Source: Allolobophora icterica
Lineage: Eukaryota; Annelida; Clitellata; Crassiclitellata; Lumbricidae
Length of the DNA stretch: 64,000 nucleotides
NCBI GenBank assembly: GCA_963556255.1
Contig: OY744607.1
Location: 50,768,212-50,832,211, forward strand
Reading direction: 5' to 3'
Part shown: piece after piece, positions 14,258 to 33,171 of the stretch
Layout: each line of letters begins with the position of its first letter
How positions within the stretch are numbered: position 1 is the stretch's first letter
Notes under the pieces: model-generated
Databases searched by the model: none
The model's input: the letters and a program-made list of their open reading frames with translations, nothing else
Told to the model about the DNA's origin: nothing
Position numbers and translations under genes: made by a program

Positions 14258-14840
14258 TCCCTCTCTCCCTCTCCCTCTTTCCCTCTCCCTATCTATCGAT
14301 CGATCGATCGATCAACCAGGTATATATAGTAAAGAGAAATAATATTATTGCAAATCATGAAGACATACCTGTGGACTTCAAGTAACCATGTTAGAAACTG
14401 ACGCATTGTACAATGTGTTACTTATATAGCTCAAGCATTTAGTACAACGATTCGTTGTTAAGTGATGCTTGCAACAACGCAAGTTCCTCCAAATGTACAT
14501 GCAGCCTCGTAATGTCGAATCTAGACCCTAGACCCTTATCATGAGTACGATAAGCTCGGGTTTGGGACCGAACAAAGGTCAAATATCAGATGGGAAGACA
14601 TATGACCCGATTGCTCCTCCGTTTTGTGTGATAGTGTGCAGTCGAACTATGTATTCACTTGGGATCGATAAACTGTAATTAACGGTAATGAGACACTTAT
14701 AAAGCGACTGTCAGTAGGATTTTCGACAGCGCCGTTCATTCAGAAAATATATATAGCGCCCCTTCAAGGTTTCTCAGGGGCGTTATCATAGATGAGAACA
14801 TGTAGGCTATTCTGTGTGAGGAAGACTTCGTAACAGTCAA
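13806..14840. repeat. Unexplained repeat unit R, copy 1
   Basis: About 1 kb that recurs at 15420-19821 (with a hAT insertion), 49080-50870, 57340-58115 (broken) and 62430-63829. Landmarks in order: GCATATATAAAGACCGCAAC (TATA-like), GTCTGTCTATAGCTCGGTCT, a CT-rich tract, ACTATAGTAAAG (hAT target site, empty here near 14326), CCATGTTAGAAAC, GATTTTCGACAGCGCCGTT, and a short codon-like block TGTGAGGAAGACTTCGTAAC. No intact protein. It could be the remains of an LTR-type element or a non-coding host unit. Confidence 0.55.
14155..14275. repeat. (CT)n microsatellite
   Basis: Long CT run within repeat unit R. Copies 3-5 have short degenerate CT runs at the same place. Confidence 0.95.
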
Positions 14841-14869
14841 TGGTTCACGGTCTGTCTTTTGGTCGGACG

Positions 14870-15260
14870 GACGATATACACGTCCAAATTAAACACTTAT
14901 ATCGCAGAACGAACAGATGATGATGCGTGAGTGGCCACAGTTGCGTAATTCAGAAGGGAGATCGTTGCAGAGTCGAGGTTCAGTATGGTAGATGGAACGG
15001 TTGGAGAACTTGAGATGAGTCTAGTGACCGGGGGTCGGGAAACACTGAGATAGGAGGAGGATCGTGCAGAGGATGGGAAAGAGTTCGCGTAGGTACTTGG
15101 GCTATGGGTATTGTAGGGAGTTTTTGGTTAGTGGAAGGACTTTGAAGTGGACTCGCTCTTGGAATTTTAACCAGTGACTTATTTTGAGGATGGGAGTTAT
15201 ATGGAGGTGCCTGGGCAACCGTTCAACCAAAAAAGTTCAGTTTTCAAGAAAGAGAACTGC
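14870..15260 (-). pseudogene. Antisense LINE 3' fragment (module 2)
   Basis: Same sequence family as 12898-13316: GTCCAAATTAAACACTTATA, then GATCGTTGCAGAGTCGAGG, then GGTTGGAGAACTTGAGAT. Frames are broken. It follows R copy 1 directly with no sense LINE partner. Confidence 0.6.
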
Positions 15261-16337
15261 GTAAACATGTTTTCTTCGGATGAAGGACTTGAGATGAGTA
15301 ATGATAGTCTAGATCTTCAGGCCCAATTTCGGAAATAGACAGAGTGGTCACGGAAGAGCGATGGAACCTAAAGCAGTGGTTATCTAGACTTACCTAAAAC
15401 GCTATTTTTACGACCACTTTAGGTGCTTTAGTCGTCCTAAGCCTATAAGGAGGCCTAGTTGTTCCGTGAATATATTATCGAAGATCGCAGTTGTTGAAGT
15501 CATCCGTTGAAGCAGGTAGGCGATCGAGGGCTGTGGCAGTGTTGATGCCCTTGTCTGTCTACAGCTCGGTCTTCCGAAGGAAACGATCTTCGAAGGAACA
15601 GCAACTACATACAGGTGGTCGGTGACTCCTTACTTCGTTCTGTAAGATAATAGATTTCATTCCATCTCCTATTGCTTACTTCTCATCGTGCTAATTTGAA
15701 TAATCGAAATTCCAAAATTTCTGCAGCGCCCGAAACAACGAAGTCGCGGGAACCAGCTTATTCACAACCGCAGCCGAGAAGATTCTCTCTGTTTCGACCA
15801 GATAACTATAGTAAAGCCAGTGCTGTTAAAAGTATCGGGAGGACTTTACGTACGTAAGTAAAAGTAAAAGTACTCATAAAAATGTTACTTTTAGTAAAAG
15901 GAAAGATGTATTCTGTCAAATAAAAGTAATAACCAAAAGTATTGAGTTTAGTTTCTATAATTTGACTAAATTCTCAAAATGACTGTCACTCAATCGAGTG
16001 GGCTTATGCTTCATTGTGAAAACGTCACAGCTATAAAGGCGTTCGGCAGCACCATTGGCAGAAAGTGGACTGTTCAATCTAACAAATAGCCTAGTTCATT
16101 CAAATCAGGTCAAGCTCACTTGCTGAACATGCATTCTCTCGACGTGTTTCTTCAAACTGGATGGCTAGTTGATGACTGTTTAAAACATAAGAAAATTCTG
16201 AGCACGAGCAGTTTTCTTCGTTTTACTCAAGTGGCACTGCTTTCTTACTATTCCGGTCTCGTCTTTTATACCATGTATAACCCTGCCGATCTTCCCCACT
16301 TCCTGGCAGAGATTCTACGCATAGTCTGTACGCAGAA

Positions 16338-16556
16338 GTGAAATCCTTTCAAGTAAAGTTAGTGTTGCTTTTAAGGCAGACAAAAGAATATAACTTCGGA
16401 CAATTTCCTACCATCCAGTTACAAATTGTCACAGCAGAGTTTGCAGGAAAATGTAGTCTTCAGTTGTCAAATTTGAAAGAAGAGTTCTCCAGACGATTTA
16501 CGGATTTTAAATCAATTGAGACTGAAGTTGTTTTGTTTACTATACCGTTCATACCG
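16338..16556 (+). pseudogene. hAT transposase fragment (GTF2IRD2/EPM2AIP1-like)
   Basis: A VTAEFAGKCSLQLSNLKEEF and SRRFTDFKSIETEVVLFTIPF run resembles the L..EFSRRF.DFK....LF..PF segment of hAT-derived GTF2I-repeat-domain-type proteins. The frame is cut just after this motif by a SINE. The preceding frame (16120-16341) may be its decayed upstream part. No intact transposase. Confidence 0.6.
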
Positions 16557-16558
16557 GG

Positions 16559-16894
<336 letters not shown>

Positions 16895-18107
16895 TGTTCA
16901 TTGACAATTAGCTCAAACAGAACTACAGCTGGAGTTAATCGACCCACAAAGCGACATTGTTCTCATAAAGCAGCTCGAAGATCAGACCTGATAACATTCT
17001 TTTCCATAGTTGTTAAAACCGTTTTTTTCGCTTTTTATTTTTTCCCATAAATTTTTTCTTATCATTTTTTCCCGTGTTTTCTTCTTTGTCTGTTAATTTT
17101 TTTCATTTTCTGTTTAATTTTTTGTCTGATGACCCTTACGTTGTTTCCGTGCATTTCAAGGATTCAGCTAATTAACGTCACTATTTACATCATAATTTGA
17201 GAAATAAATAGGCTACTTTATGAAATAGCACAGTACAAGAAATAAAATTTTAAAAAGTTATTTCTAAGTTGTCTAAAATGCCAAAATAAAAGGTGCAGAA
17301 TGAATTCACGTTACTTTGATAAACGAGGAAGACAAAAACTCGATTTTCAAAAATTGAAATGCATTTACTGTAAGAAAGCTTACGCTATATAATTTATGCC
17401 TACAAAGTTTAGTTTTTAATTGTGTTAGTTTAGTCAGCATGGACTTATGTGGACTTATGTTTACAATTTAAGTTTTAAAAGATTTCAATATTTTTAATTT
17501 CTCAATTTTTTATTATACCAAACTTATAAGAAATAAAATAATTGTTGTAGATTGATGTTATTTAGTGTTTACTAATAAAGCTGTGTTATTTGCTGATTAA
17601 ATTCTGTAAATAAGGTTTTTAATTTAAAATTGCAGTGGCGCCTACAAGATGCGAGAAAGTCAAATTATTTTCTTTTGTCGTTTTTTCCGTCTTTTTCCTT
17701 GTTTTATTTTTTGAAAAAACGACGTTTTTTCCGTTTTTTATTTTGTTTCTATCGTTTTTAACAACTCAGAAAAGAAAAATTCTCAATCTACAAACTTTTA
17801 CTTTAAAATGTTTGTGTTATTCGCATCCAGTTACATTTGTCAACAAAGATTTTCAACTATGAAGATAAACAAATCCAAGTGTCAGTTAATTGATCTAAAC
17901 TTGAACTAAAACTGCGAATTGCAGCCAGTGCATTCACTTCAGATTATGGGAAACTTTTTAATGCATTTTCGCAGTTGTATAGGCCTACATCTCACTAGTA
18001 ACAGCCAAAGTTTATTTAATACATTATAAATAAGTAAACTTCTTTTCATGTTAGTCGTTGTTAAAAGTTTAAAAAATGTTACCCGGCTCTCCGAAATTTT
18101 TTGGCGT

Positions 18108-18311
18108 TTAATGTGGCCCAATGTGCAAAAAGTTGCTCACCCTCTGGTTCAGACATTCAGCACTCATGGTAGAACGTAGATAGCTCTTTAAACGTTTATG
18201 GTAGCTGAAGCTGCGTTCGGCTAACTGTGGAAACGGGCATTGTAAGTAAAACAAGAAAGATATTGTGCATGTTTGGGTCTTTGTGTCCAGCCTCTGGTAA
18301 TCTGGACACAA
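18108..18311 (-). pseudogene. hAT dimerisation-domain fragment
   Basis: The minus strand reads LLTMPVSTVS in one frame (18196-18411), then AERSFSYHKRLKSYLRSTMS in the next. Together this is the hAT C-terminal dimerisation signature with a frameshift. The opposite orientation to 16338-16556 points to a nested or rearranged second element. Confidence 0.65.
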
Positions 18312-19182
18312 AATTCAAATGTTTAGCCAAAAAAGTAGACGCAAATGCGTCTATTGCGTCCGCGTGCCGGCGCCACTGCTTGAAAATCATCAGATCGGAG
18401 TCTATAAGCAAATTTCCAAACGCGCGCTATATAAACATTCATGTTATCTCCTTCATCGTCGCCCTTTGCAACGTTATAGCGCAATCTTTAGTAACAAACA
18501 TTGTAACGAATATAATGAAAATGGGTTAAATGTTACTTCGTTAAAATTTAAAAGTAAAAGTATTTCCATTTTGTGATACTTCTTTACAAGTAAGGGTACA
18601 GAAATGTTTACTTAAGTAGGCCTACAGTAATGCGCTACTTTTACTTCGTTTCTATACAACAGTGAGTAAAGCGGGTGTAGGTAAATGCCAATCATGCTAT
18701 AATTAATTCGTCAGGTAAATTAACGAATGAGTGTGTTTTTTGCTCAAATGATTGATCGTTTACAGAAACGATGTAAACACATTATTATTGTAAATCACAA
18801 AGACAGATCTACAGACTTCGAATAACCATGTTAGAAACGAACGAACATTGTCGATTGTGTTACTTATATAGCTCAAGCATTTCTGTTGTTCAATGATTTT
18901 TGCAACAACGCATCTTCCTACAAATGCATTATGCAGTCTTACAGTGTCGAATCTAGGCCCGTATTCCACAAAAGGAAATAGCAATGGGGAACGTTATGGT
19001 GAGTAGGCTAAGCTCGGGTTTAGCACGAAACCCAAGGCAAATCTCAGACGGTGGAAACATATAACCCGATTGCCCCTCCATTGGGTCCGATAGTGTGCAG
19101 CTACGAAACTATGTATTCACTTGTGGTTGATAAACTGTAATCAACTTTAATGAGACACTTATAAAACGACTCCACTTTCTGT

Positions 19183-19551
19183 GTGATTGTGATGGCGTTT
19201 ACGAAATGCAAAGATTTTCGACAGCGCCGTTATCATAAATACACGAGAACATTTCCGTGTGAAGAAGACTTTGTGACAGTTAATGGTTCACGTGATCCAT
19301 CCCACGAACTCGCAAAAGCTGCACCACTTGCAATCTATGCACAGGTTCACTATCAGCATTTTCGTGGGCATATATATAAGACCCACGTGGGCTCTACACG
19401 GGTCCCGTGTGGGAATATATGGGTTCTATATCTGATCCATACGGGTATGCTGGCAGAGTCCTTCACTCAAAGCTTAAACCACTCCCTTTCTACAAATACC
19501 AACCTTACTCCTCCTCTTCCCTTCATCTACTCTCTTGTAGATACATTTTGA
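19183..19551 (+). other. Open frame in repeat unit R (copy 2), possible exon remnant
   Basis: 123 codons: starts VMAFTKCKDFRQRRYHKYT, includes PCEEDFVTVNGSR, then a G/T/H-rich segment. The 12-codon CEEDFVTVNGSR block is also present at about 14815-14850 and 63299-63334, and the three copies differ only at third codon positions. Flanking sequence is not open in the other copies. I recognise no family. Confidence 0.35.
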
Positions 19552-19821
19552 AGCATAATCCACCGTAGCCGTCTCAGCGTCCGTTCTCCTAACTCTTGGA
19601 TCTCGAACTGGAATCGAACCTGATCTTACCTGACTTTCGATTCTGTTTCGACTGTGGGCCTGTGAATGAGCCGGTTTCCACGATTAAGATTTTTCCGGCG
19701 CTGTAGATATAATGATATTAGGATTAAGTCGAACTCGAGGAGCCTCAGGTATGTGGGAGGGGCCTACATAACGCAAGACGGCACTGTGATTACCATGGAG
19801 GCATATATATATACACATCTA

Positions 19822-19849
19822 TCTATATAAATAAAGCCAGCTTTCTGTG

Positions 19850-19887
<38 letters not shown>

Positions 19888-21133
19888 ACCGGGCTTAACT
19901 TATACAATTTTGCACCTTTTCACTCGAAACCTTCACTAATGTGTCGGCCTCGGCTTCGGACACCCAGTGGAGGGGTTCGCGTCCTCCGTTTTCAACCCTA
20001 CCATGGTGAAAATGCCCCAAAACGCTACCCACCCGACCGTCCATAACGCGCAAGCTCGCCTATTCCACTGCCAAGCGGTTCTATTTATGGCGCCGGTATT
20101 CCCCAACGTCATTAATAATCGGCTTAACGACACCGCGGTTCTATTTATGGCGCCGGTATTCCCCAACGTCACTAATAATGCGCGTAAGTTGTTTACTTTT
20201 GCACAAAATATAATGACGATCGATTCGAAGTATATTCATCGTTTTACAGCTAAATTTTAACACATGTATGTTCAAAGACAAAGATCTAAATTATTTACAG
20301 TATATCAAACAACCAGTCTGCTCTACTAAGGGCGAGGCCGACTACAGACCGGCAGTGAGGGCTAGATTTCTGGCGTTTTCTTTAACACGCCAACGCCCGG
20401 TTCACCCTCTTCGACTGCGAAGCAGTCAGTCCACGGGAGACTGCGAAGCAGTCTCCCCCCAGGTCGCCAGACGCCACAAGGGCCTCCAAGACTGCGAAGC
20501 AGTCGCCGCCAGAGGGCGACTGCGAAGCAGTCACTTCACGGCAGAGGTCGCTAGACGCCAGAAGGCGTATACAAGACTGCGAAGCAGTCTCCGCTGTACG
20601 CCAGAAGGCGTCTACAAGACTGCGAAGCAGTCTCCCCCACAGGTCGCCACACGCCACAAGGGCCTCCAAGACTGCGAAGCAGTCGCCGCCAGAGGGCGAC
20701 TGCGAAGCAGTCACTCCACGGCAGAGGTCGCTAGACGCCAGAAGGCGTTTACAAGACTGCGAAGCAGTCTCCGCCAGAGGTCGCCAGACGCCACAAGGGC
20801 CTCCAAGACTGTGAAGCAGTCGCCGCCAGAGGTCGCTGCGAAGCAGTCACTCCACGGCAGAGGTCGCTAGACGCCAGAAGGCGTCTATAAGACTGCGAAG
20901 CAGTCTCCGCCAGACGTCGCCAGACGCCACAAGGGCATCCAAGACTGCGAAGCAGTCGCCGCCAGAGGGCGACTGCGAAGCAGTCACTCCACGGCAGAGG
21001 TCGCTAGATGCCAGAAGGCGTCTACAAGACTTTCGAAGCATTCTCCGCCACAGGTCGCCAGACGCCACAAGGGCCTCCAAGACTGCCAAGCAGTCGCCGC
21101 CAGAGGGCGACTGCCAAGATTGCCAAGCAGTCG

Positions 21134-21180
<47 letters not shown>

Positions 21181-21252
21181 GGTGGTGGTGGTGGTGGTGG
21201 TGGTGGTGGTGTGAAACTTATAACCCCGGGCAACGCCGGGTAATCCAGCTAG
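19822..21252 (+). mobile_element. Non-autonomous Helitron 1 of a head-to-tail trio
   Basis: Starts A^TCTATATAAATAAAG and ends CAGCTAG^T. Before the end is the stem-loop CCCGG-GCAACG-CCGGG, the usual Helitron 3' hairpin. Interior: CTGT run, a unique 5' region, a hairpin array (20411-20990), then (GTT)n(GGT)n. Frames across the array are Arg/Ser-rich artefacts. Confidence 0.85.
20411..20990. repeat. GACTGCGAAGCAGTC mini-hairpin array, Helitron 1
   Basis: About 13 perfect copies of the 15-mer and several variants, spaced irregularly by short recurring segments (GCCAGAGGGCGA, CCACAAGGGCCTCCAA, GGTCGCTAGACGCCAGAAGG). Each 15-mer has 6-bp arms and a GAA loop around the core GCGAAGC. Confidence 0.9.
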
Positions 21253-22579
21253 TACTATTATATAAATAAAGCGAGAATTCTGTGTGTGTGTGTGTGTGTC
21301 TGTCTGTCTGTCTGTTTGACCGGGATTAACTTCTACAATTTTGCACCTTTTCACTCGAAACCTTCACTACTGTGTCGGCCTCGGGTTGGGACACCCAGTG
21401 GAGGGGTTCGCGTCCCCCGTTTTCACCCCTACCATGGTGAAAATGCCCCAAAACTCTACCCACCCGACCGTCCATCACGCGCAAGCTCGCATATTCCACT
21501 GCGAAGCGGTTCTATTTATGGCGCCGGTATTCCCCAACGTCATTACTAATGCGCATAAGTTGTTTACTTTCGCACAAAATTTAATGACGATCGATTAGAA
21601 GTATATTCATCGTTTTACAGCAAAATTTTAACACATATATGTTCAAAGACAAAGATCTAAATTATTTACAGTATATCAAACAACCAGTCTTTACTAAGGG
21701 CGAGGCCGACTACAGACCGGCAGTGAGGGCTAGATTTCTGGCGTTTTCTTTAACACGCCAACGCCCGGTTCACCCTCTTCGACTGCGAAGCAGTCAGTCT
21801 CCCCCACAGGTCGCCAGACGCCACAAGGGCCTCCAAGACTGCAAAGCAGTCGCCGCCAGAGGGCGACTGCGAAGCAGTCACTCCACGGCAGAGGTCGCTA
21901 GACGCCAGAAGGCGTATACAAGACTGCGAAGCAGTCTCCGCTGTACGCCAGAAGGCGTCTACAAGACTGCGAAGCAGTCTCCCCCACAGGTCGACACACG
22001 CCATAAGGGCCTCCAAGACTGCGAAGCAGTCGCCGCCAGAGGGCGACTGCGAAGCAGTCACTCCACGGCAGAGGTCGCTAGACGCCAGAAGGCGTCTACA
22101 AGACTGCGAAGCAGTCTCCGCCAGAGGTCGCCAGACGACACAAGGGCCTCCAAGACTGCGAAGCAGTCACTCCACGGCACAGGTCGCTAGACGCCAGAAG
22201 GCGTCTACAAGACTGCGAAGAAGTCTCCGCCAGACGTCGCCAGACGCCATAAGGGCCTCCAATACTGCGAAGCAGTCGCCGCCCGAGGGCGACTGCGAAG
22301 CAGTCAGTCCACGGCAGAGGTCGCTAGATGCCAGAAGGCGTCTACAAGACTGCGAAGCAGTCTCCGCCACAGGTCGCCAGACGCCACGAGGGCCTCCAAG
22401 ACTGCGAAGCATTCGCCGCCAGAGGGCGACTGCCAAGATTGCCAAGCAGTCGTTGTTGTGGTGGTGGTGGTGGTGGTGGTGGTGGTGGTGGTGGTGGTGG
22501 TGGTGGTGGTGGTGGTGGTGGTGGTGGTGGTGGTGGTGTGAAACTTATAACCCCGGGCAACGCCGAGTAATCCAGCTAG
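21253..22579 (+). mobile_element. Non-autonomous Helitron 2 of the trio
   Basis: Closely similar to Helitron 1, starting directly at its end (TACTATTATATAAATAAAG) and ending CAGCTAG. The 3' hairpin arms read CCCGG/CCGAG, one mismatch. It has its own hairpin array (21779-22405) and a GGT run (22452-22538). The lack of spacer suggests end-to-end insertion or tandem rolling-circle copying. Confidence 0.82.
21779..22405. repeat. GACTGCGAAGCAGTC mini-hairpin array, Helitron 2
   Basis: About 10-11 perfect 15-mers plus variants (GCAAAGC, GCGAAGAAG, GCGAAGCATTC), in the same higher-order pattern as Helitron 1 but with some units lost. Confidence 0.9.
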
Positions 22580-23094
22580 TATATATATAAAGAAGAAACT
22601 CTGTCTGTAGCACCGCGATCTTTGACCGGAATGCATTTCTACAGTTTTCGGCCTTTTCACTCGAAACCCTCACTACTGTCTCGGGGTGGGCATTACACAC
22701 CCAGTGTGAGGCTTCGCGTCCTCGTTTTCACCGCTTCCATGGTGAAAACGGGCGAAAACCTCTCCCTAACCCCCACCAAACAAATTCCAGTCGACCTATT
22801 TTCATTCGCCAGATGGCGCCACCCGAGAAGATTCTGTCTTTCATCGCTAATTCTGTTTCACCGGCATGCATTTCTAAAGGTGCGCCGTAGGGATTTCACT
22901 TCACATTAACTTTTCCTGTGGTGGTGGTGGTGGTGGTGGTGGTCGTGGTGGTGGTGGTGGTGGTGCTACATGTACATATTCGCTAGAGGGATTGAAACTT
23001 TCACTCAACTAAACCGGGCGTGGTGGTGGTGGTGGTGGTGGTGCTACAGGGATTGAAACTTATAACTCCGGGCAACGTCGGGTAAACCAGCTGG
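22580..23094 (+). mobile_element. Non-autonomous Helitron 3 of the trio (different subfamily)
   Basis: Starts TATATATATAAAGAAGAAAC and ends CAGCTGG (fits CTRR). No hairpin array. The body has CATTTCTACAG, GGTGGGCATTACACACCCAG and GGT runs at 22918-22970 and 23020-23042. The same subfamily is at 26696-27123. Confidence 0.78.
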
Positions 23095-23231
23095 TATACT
23101 AGAGGCGTTGTTCAGGTAAATTAGCGAATTAGGGGCCTAATGGCTAAAGGGTTTTCCTGGTTGTGTAGAAATAATTGACCTCCTTGGAGAAGTCGCCTTC
23201 CAAGGAAACCTGCAAATCATCCTGAACCATC

Positions 23232-23430
<199 letters not shown>

Positions 23431-23571
23431 ACACAAACGTCTTCCCTTCTTCTCCCAATTCTTTTTACCAATAGCGACTGGTCAGGCAGTGCACATGAGA
23501 GCATAATTATAGCACATTGAGGTTTCTCTTTCCTAAAGTCATCTCCTTAAGTTATCTTGTCTTTGGTAGTT

Positions 23572-23817
23572 TCACAGTCTAATGGCGTCATAATGCTCTC
23601 GATGCTGCAGGGCTTCCTTCTTCAATATTCTATATCCATTCACCATCACCCAGTCCAGCAGCTCAGTCTGGTACTCGTTCTCTTTCCCTCCATTCATCAC
23701 TCCATGATAGATTATGTTGAGGATGTCATCCAAAATTGAATTAGGCTTAAGAACATAAATCGTTTCGCCATTTATGTAGCTCCATTTAAAGGACATGAAC
23801 GGGCGAAATAGTTTCAC
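23572..23817 (-). CDS. Unrecognised 82-codon frame, possible exon or repeat remnant
   Basis: The minus strand reads FMSFKWSYINGETIYVLKPN, then DDILNIIYHGVMNGGKENEY and QTELLDWVMVNGYRILKKEA. The composition looks protein-like rather than low-complexity. The first codon of the open stretch is GTG; the first ATG is seven codons in. No paralogue of it lies upstream of copy C, so it is not part of the repeated gene unit. I recognise no family; it may be an exon of a mobile or host gene. Confidence 0.3.
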   Translation of the reverse strand: MKLFRPFMSFKWSYINGETIYVLKPNSILDDILNIIYHGVMNGGKENEYQTELLDWVMVNGYRILKKEALQHREHYDAIRL

Positions 23818-23828
23818 AGGCTGGCACT

Positions 23829-23983
23829 ATAGTAAGGAAACTCACCATTAGTGATACGCAGTGGCTGATGGAAAACACAACAAATTGCAGCATCCTCTCC
23901 AAGTGAAATCGTCTGATATTTTGCAGTGAGATTGCGTGGAATCAAGTGTAGCATTATCGTCACCAGCATTAGAAGCAACTGCG
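23829..23983 (+). promoter_or_regulatory. Conserved upstream region / 5' UTR of copy B
   Basis: Matches 51363-51509 upstream of copy C almost base for base: AAGGAAACTCACCATTAGTG, GATGGAAAACACAACAAATT, AGCATCCTCTCCAAGTGAAA, TAGCATTATCGTCACCAGCA. Similarity begins abruptly about 155 bp before the ATG, so it probably holds the start site and 5' UTR. No clear TATA box within it. Confidence 0.6.
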
Positions 23984-30228
<6,245 letters not shown>

Positions 30229-31181
30229 TCAAGTGCCAAGCGGTTCATTGCGTCAACGGTGGCACCTGTACCTGCTCAAGCATTCTTCTCTGAGACGTTG
30301 AAGAATTAGAGACCTTGAGCAAGTCCTTCGCTCACAATCGCTCAGCGCCATCGATTGATGCTTGGTCATTTAGATAGTGGCATTTAATAAATGTGTAATA
30401 ATAATAATAATAACAATAATAGTAATGATGATGATGATGATGATGAATATGAGGAGGTATTTTTTTAGTATAAAACAAAACCTCTGTATTAATTGAGAAT
30501 ATATTTAATTATGTGTGGCCTCGAATTTGCTACTTCTTCAATTATTGTTACAATCATCTCTGATCATCTACCTATTTTCGCTTCTTTCATCTCTCATTCC
30601 CTAAATTTAGATAAGCCAAAACTGCGTATACCACTAGAATCACTAATGATCAATTGATGGAATACTTTAGATTGCTCCTGTCGTAGATGAACTTTAATCT
30701 TGTTTCAGGACTATGTGTGGATAAAGATAAAAATAAAGTTTATCATTCTTTTCTCGACTTGTTTACTACCGACATACAACATTATTTCCCTCCTGATCCT
30801 GGTAAGCAAGCGTGGACATCGAACATTTAATCATCCTTCGATGACTAAGGGTTTACTAAAATTATGCAGGAAAAACAAACTTTTATATTAAGTATATAAA
30901 GTACCCAAACCAGATGCACGTAAATAGATTTATTACATATAGATATAAATTTAAATCAACAGAAACAAAAGCAATACACAACTACTACGCAACTGAATTT
31001 GCAAAATATAGTAAGGATATAAAAAAACCTTGAATATTATTAAATCTATAGTAAACTCTAAAAACGTGGAGAGTAGAGTTGAAGCTTTTACTTTAATGGC
31101 CTTAAAGTAATCGCTATGAACATGGTCAATTACCAGTCTCCTTTCTACCCTCGGTTCAAGGATACATGAACATAATACGAG

Positions 31182-33171
31182 CAGTGGCGTAACCAGAGTG
31201 AAAATGGAACCCGGGCAGCTGCCCAACTCAATATTAATCATAATTATGATCATTTTAAGTAGGATATGGTAGATTCCATTTTTATTAATTCGAAAGTGGC
31301 AAGTTAGCAACTACCTATAATGTTATTATAATTATAGCCTAATAATTCAACATTTTGCTACCAGATAAAAAAAACTATTTACATTTTACAATAAAAACTT
31401 CATACGCGAATTGTAATCAATCTGCAGCCAGTTAAGATATTTCAAACGTGTGGGGCTGTAGGCCATGAAGACAACTCAGCGACAACATCAAGCGACTAAC
31501 AAAATAAACTTAGAAAATGCCAGATTTGAAGAGTTAGCACTAGCAGCTGCAGCCTGTAACTAAGTATCCAATTATATTAATGACACTGCATCGATCAATA
31601 TCTTTTGTATCATCTACTAAAATGAGAACATACCCGCTACTTTGAAAATTGACGGCCTTCGATATTACATCTGAAATGCAAGTGGCTATGCAAAGGGCGA
31701 TATCGTTCTGGATTGTTGGCGATAGATAGCATTGTCAGGCAGTGAACGCAGCAGAATATTCCAACCATGGAAATCCGCAAAGAAAGAACTTTGAAAACGA
31801 CGTCTGACATATTTAGTCACTCAAAAATATTTCCATGGGTATAGTATACATGTAATTTAGGTTGAACCGGGCTATGCAGTTCTCCTTTGGAATTGAAAAT
31901 GTCTTCTGGAAACTTCTGTAGAGGTTTAGCTTGTTTGTTTAGTTCAGTCTTGACTTGGTAACGCATCATCAACGAAGTCTGATGGTGGTCGATTAACTTG
32001 CTGACTAGTTATTGAATTTGGTGTAGAAGCTGTGTCATTTGAAGTTTCCAAGCATGAGGCAGCCGTTTTCTTCCTTTTTTGGATTTATAATAAATGCGAG
32101 CGCTGGCAACTTTTGCAATCCAGACGATGCTGCTGCCAATTCTTCATTTTGTTCTTTGGTCTAGAGTAGTAGGCCAATCTGTGGCTTGTTTCAATTTTTA
32201 AAATAGCCTACGTGACGTTTAACGTATTATGTCATATAGGCCCTATATCTATTAATTCGCCATCTCGACCTACGATGGCACCTTCGTGCCAGGGGCATAG
32301 CCATACAAGGTGCGTACGCACCCCCTGTCACATTCTGCTTTAGGACCCTATTCTTTCATTTTCTTTCTTTACCGCACAAATTTTATACTTGGCCAATTTT
32401 TCCATTTAGCCTACGCTGCTCAAAAGTGCCACAGCAAGGGTTACAAGGCCTGTGTAGCTTTCAGCCTCTCTGCAGTCTGAACTATAGCCTGTATAATGAC
32501 AGATGCCACAGACGTTTAGGCCTACATCAACGATGGCAGAGGGAGAGGGCTAAGAGTGGTTCGTGAATATTTCGGTCTTCACGTGTATCATCTGTCTAGG
32601 TAGCCCTGATGTGTCGGGTGGTATTTGACCCTGGATGACCCACAGCACCCAGTTTCACATGAAGATACGTTCATTCGCATGCACACTATCATATACAGCC
32701 AGATTCTCTTTTCAGGCGTACAACCAATGCATACACTAACTCAGCTTCATGCTAAGAAATGCCTTAAATACTATCTGTCTTTAGCGCCTTGTTGGTCTGT
32801 CTTTCGCTCTGTCTCTCTCTCTGTCTCTCTCTGTCTGTCTCTCTCTGTCTCTCCGTCCCTCTCCCTCTCTCTCTCTGACCGGCTTTTCATGCTTCAAGTA
32901 GCCTTGGTGGGTAGGGATGGGATGGGGCGACAGGACGGCAAAGGCAGGTCGACGCGATGGGCTGATGGCACATCATATTCTGTATCGTTTGTCTGAAGCA
33001 ATGTCAAACTCAAAATTAAAAATTCTCGATTTCGTGGGTGCGTTGTGCCATCCAGTTTTCTTGAATAATACTAAAATAATTATATATAATTTCTCTGGCT
33101 TGCACAACCCGGGCAGAATTAATTGCAACCCGGGCACTGCCCATAATTGCCCGGGCGTGGTTACGCCACTG
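31182..33171. mobile_element. hAT element (about 2 kb) unique to duplicate B
   Basis: Ends CAGTGGCGTAACCA and TGGTTACGCCACTG; 8-bp duplication AATACGAG at 31174-31181 and 33172-33179. Copy A reads ATAATACGAGAGGAGCC uninterrupted at about 3620-3637, the empty site. Interior frames are broken on both strands, so no working transposase. A CT-rich tract is at 32790-32875. Confidence 0.9.

Noticed and set aside
20268..22190. Repeated Arg/Ser-rich proteins of 183-200 residues
   Set aside because: They follow the hairpin array of two Helitrons; other frames of the same DNA are equally open.
20411..22405. CRISPR-like array of short repeats and spacers
   Set aside because: Units are irregularly spaced, spacers are themselves repeated, and the whole lies within eukaryotic Helitrons.
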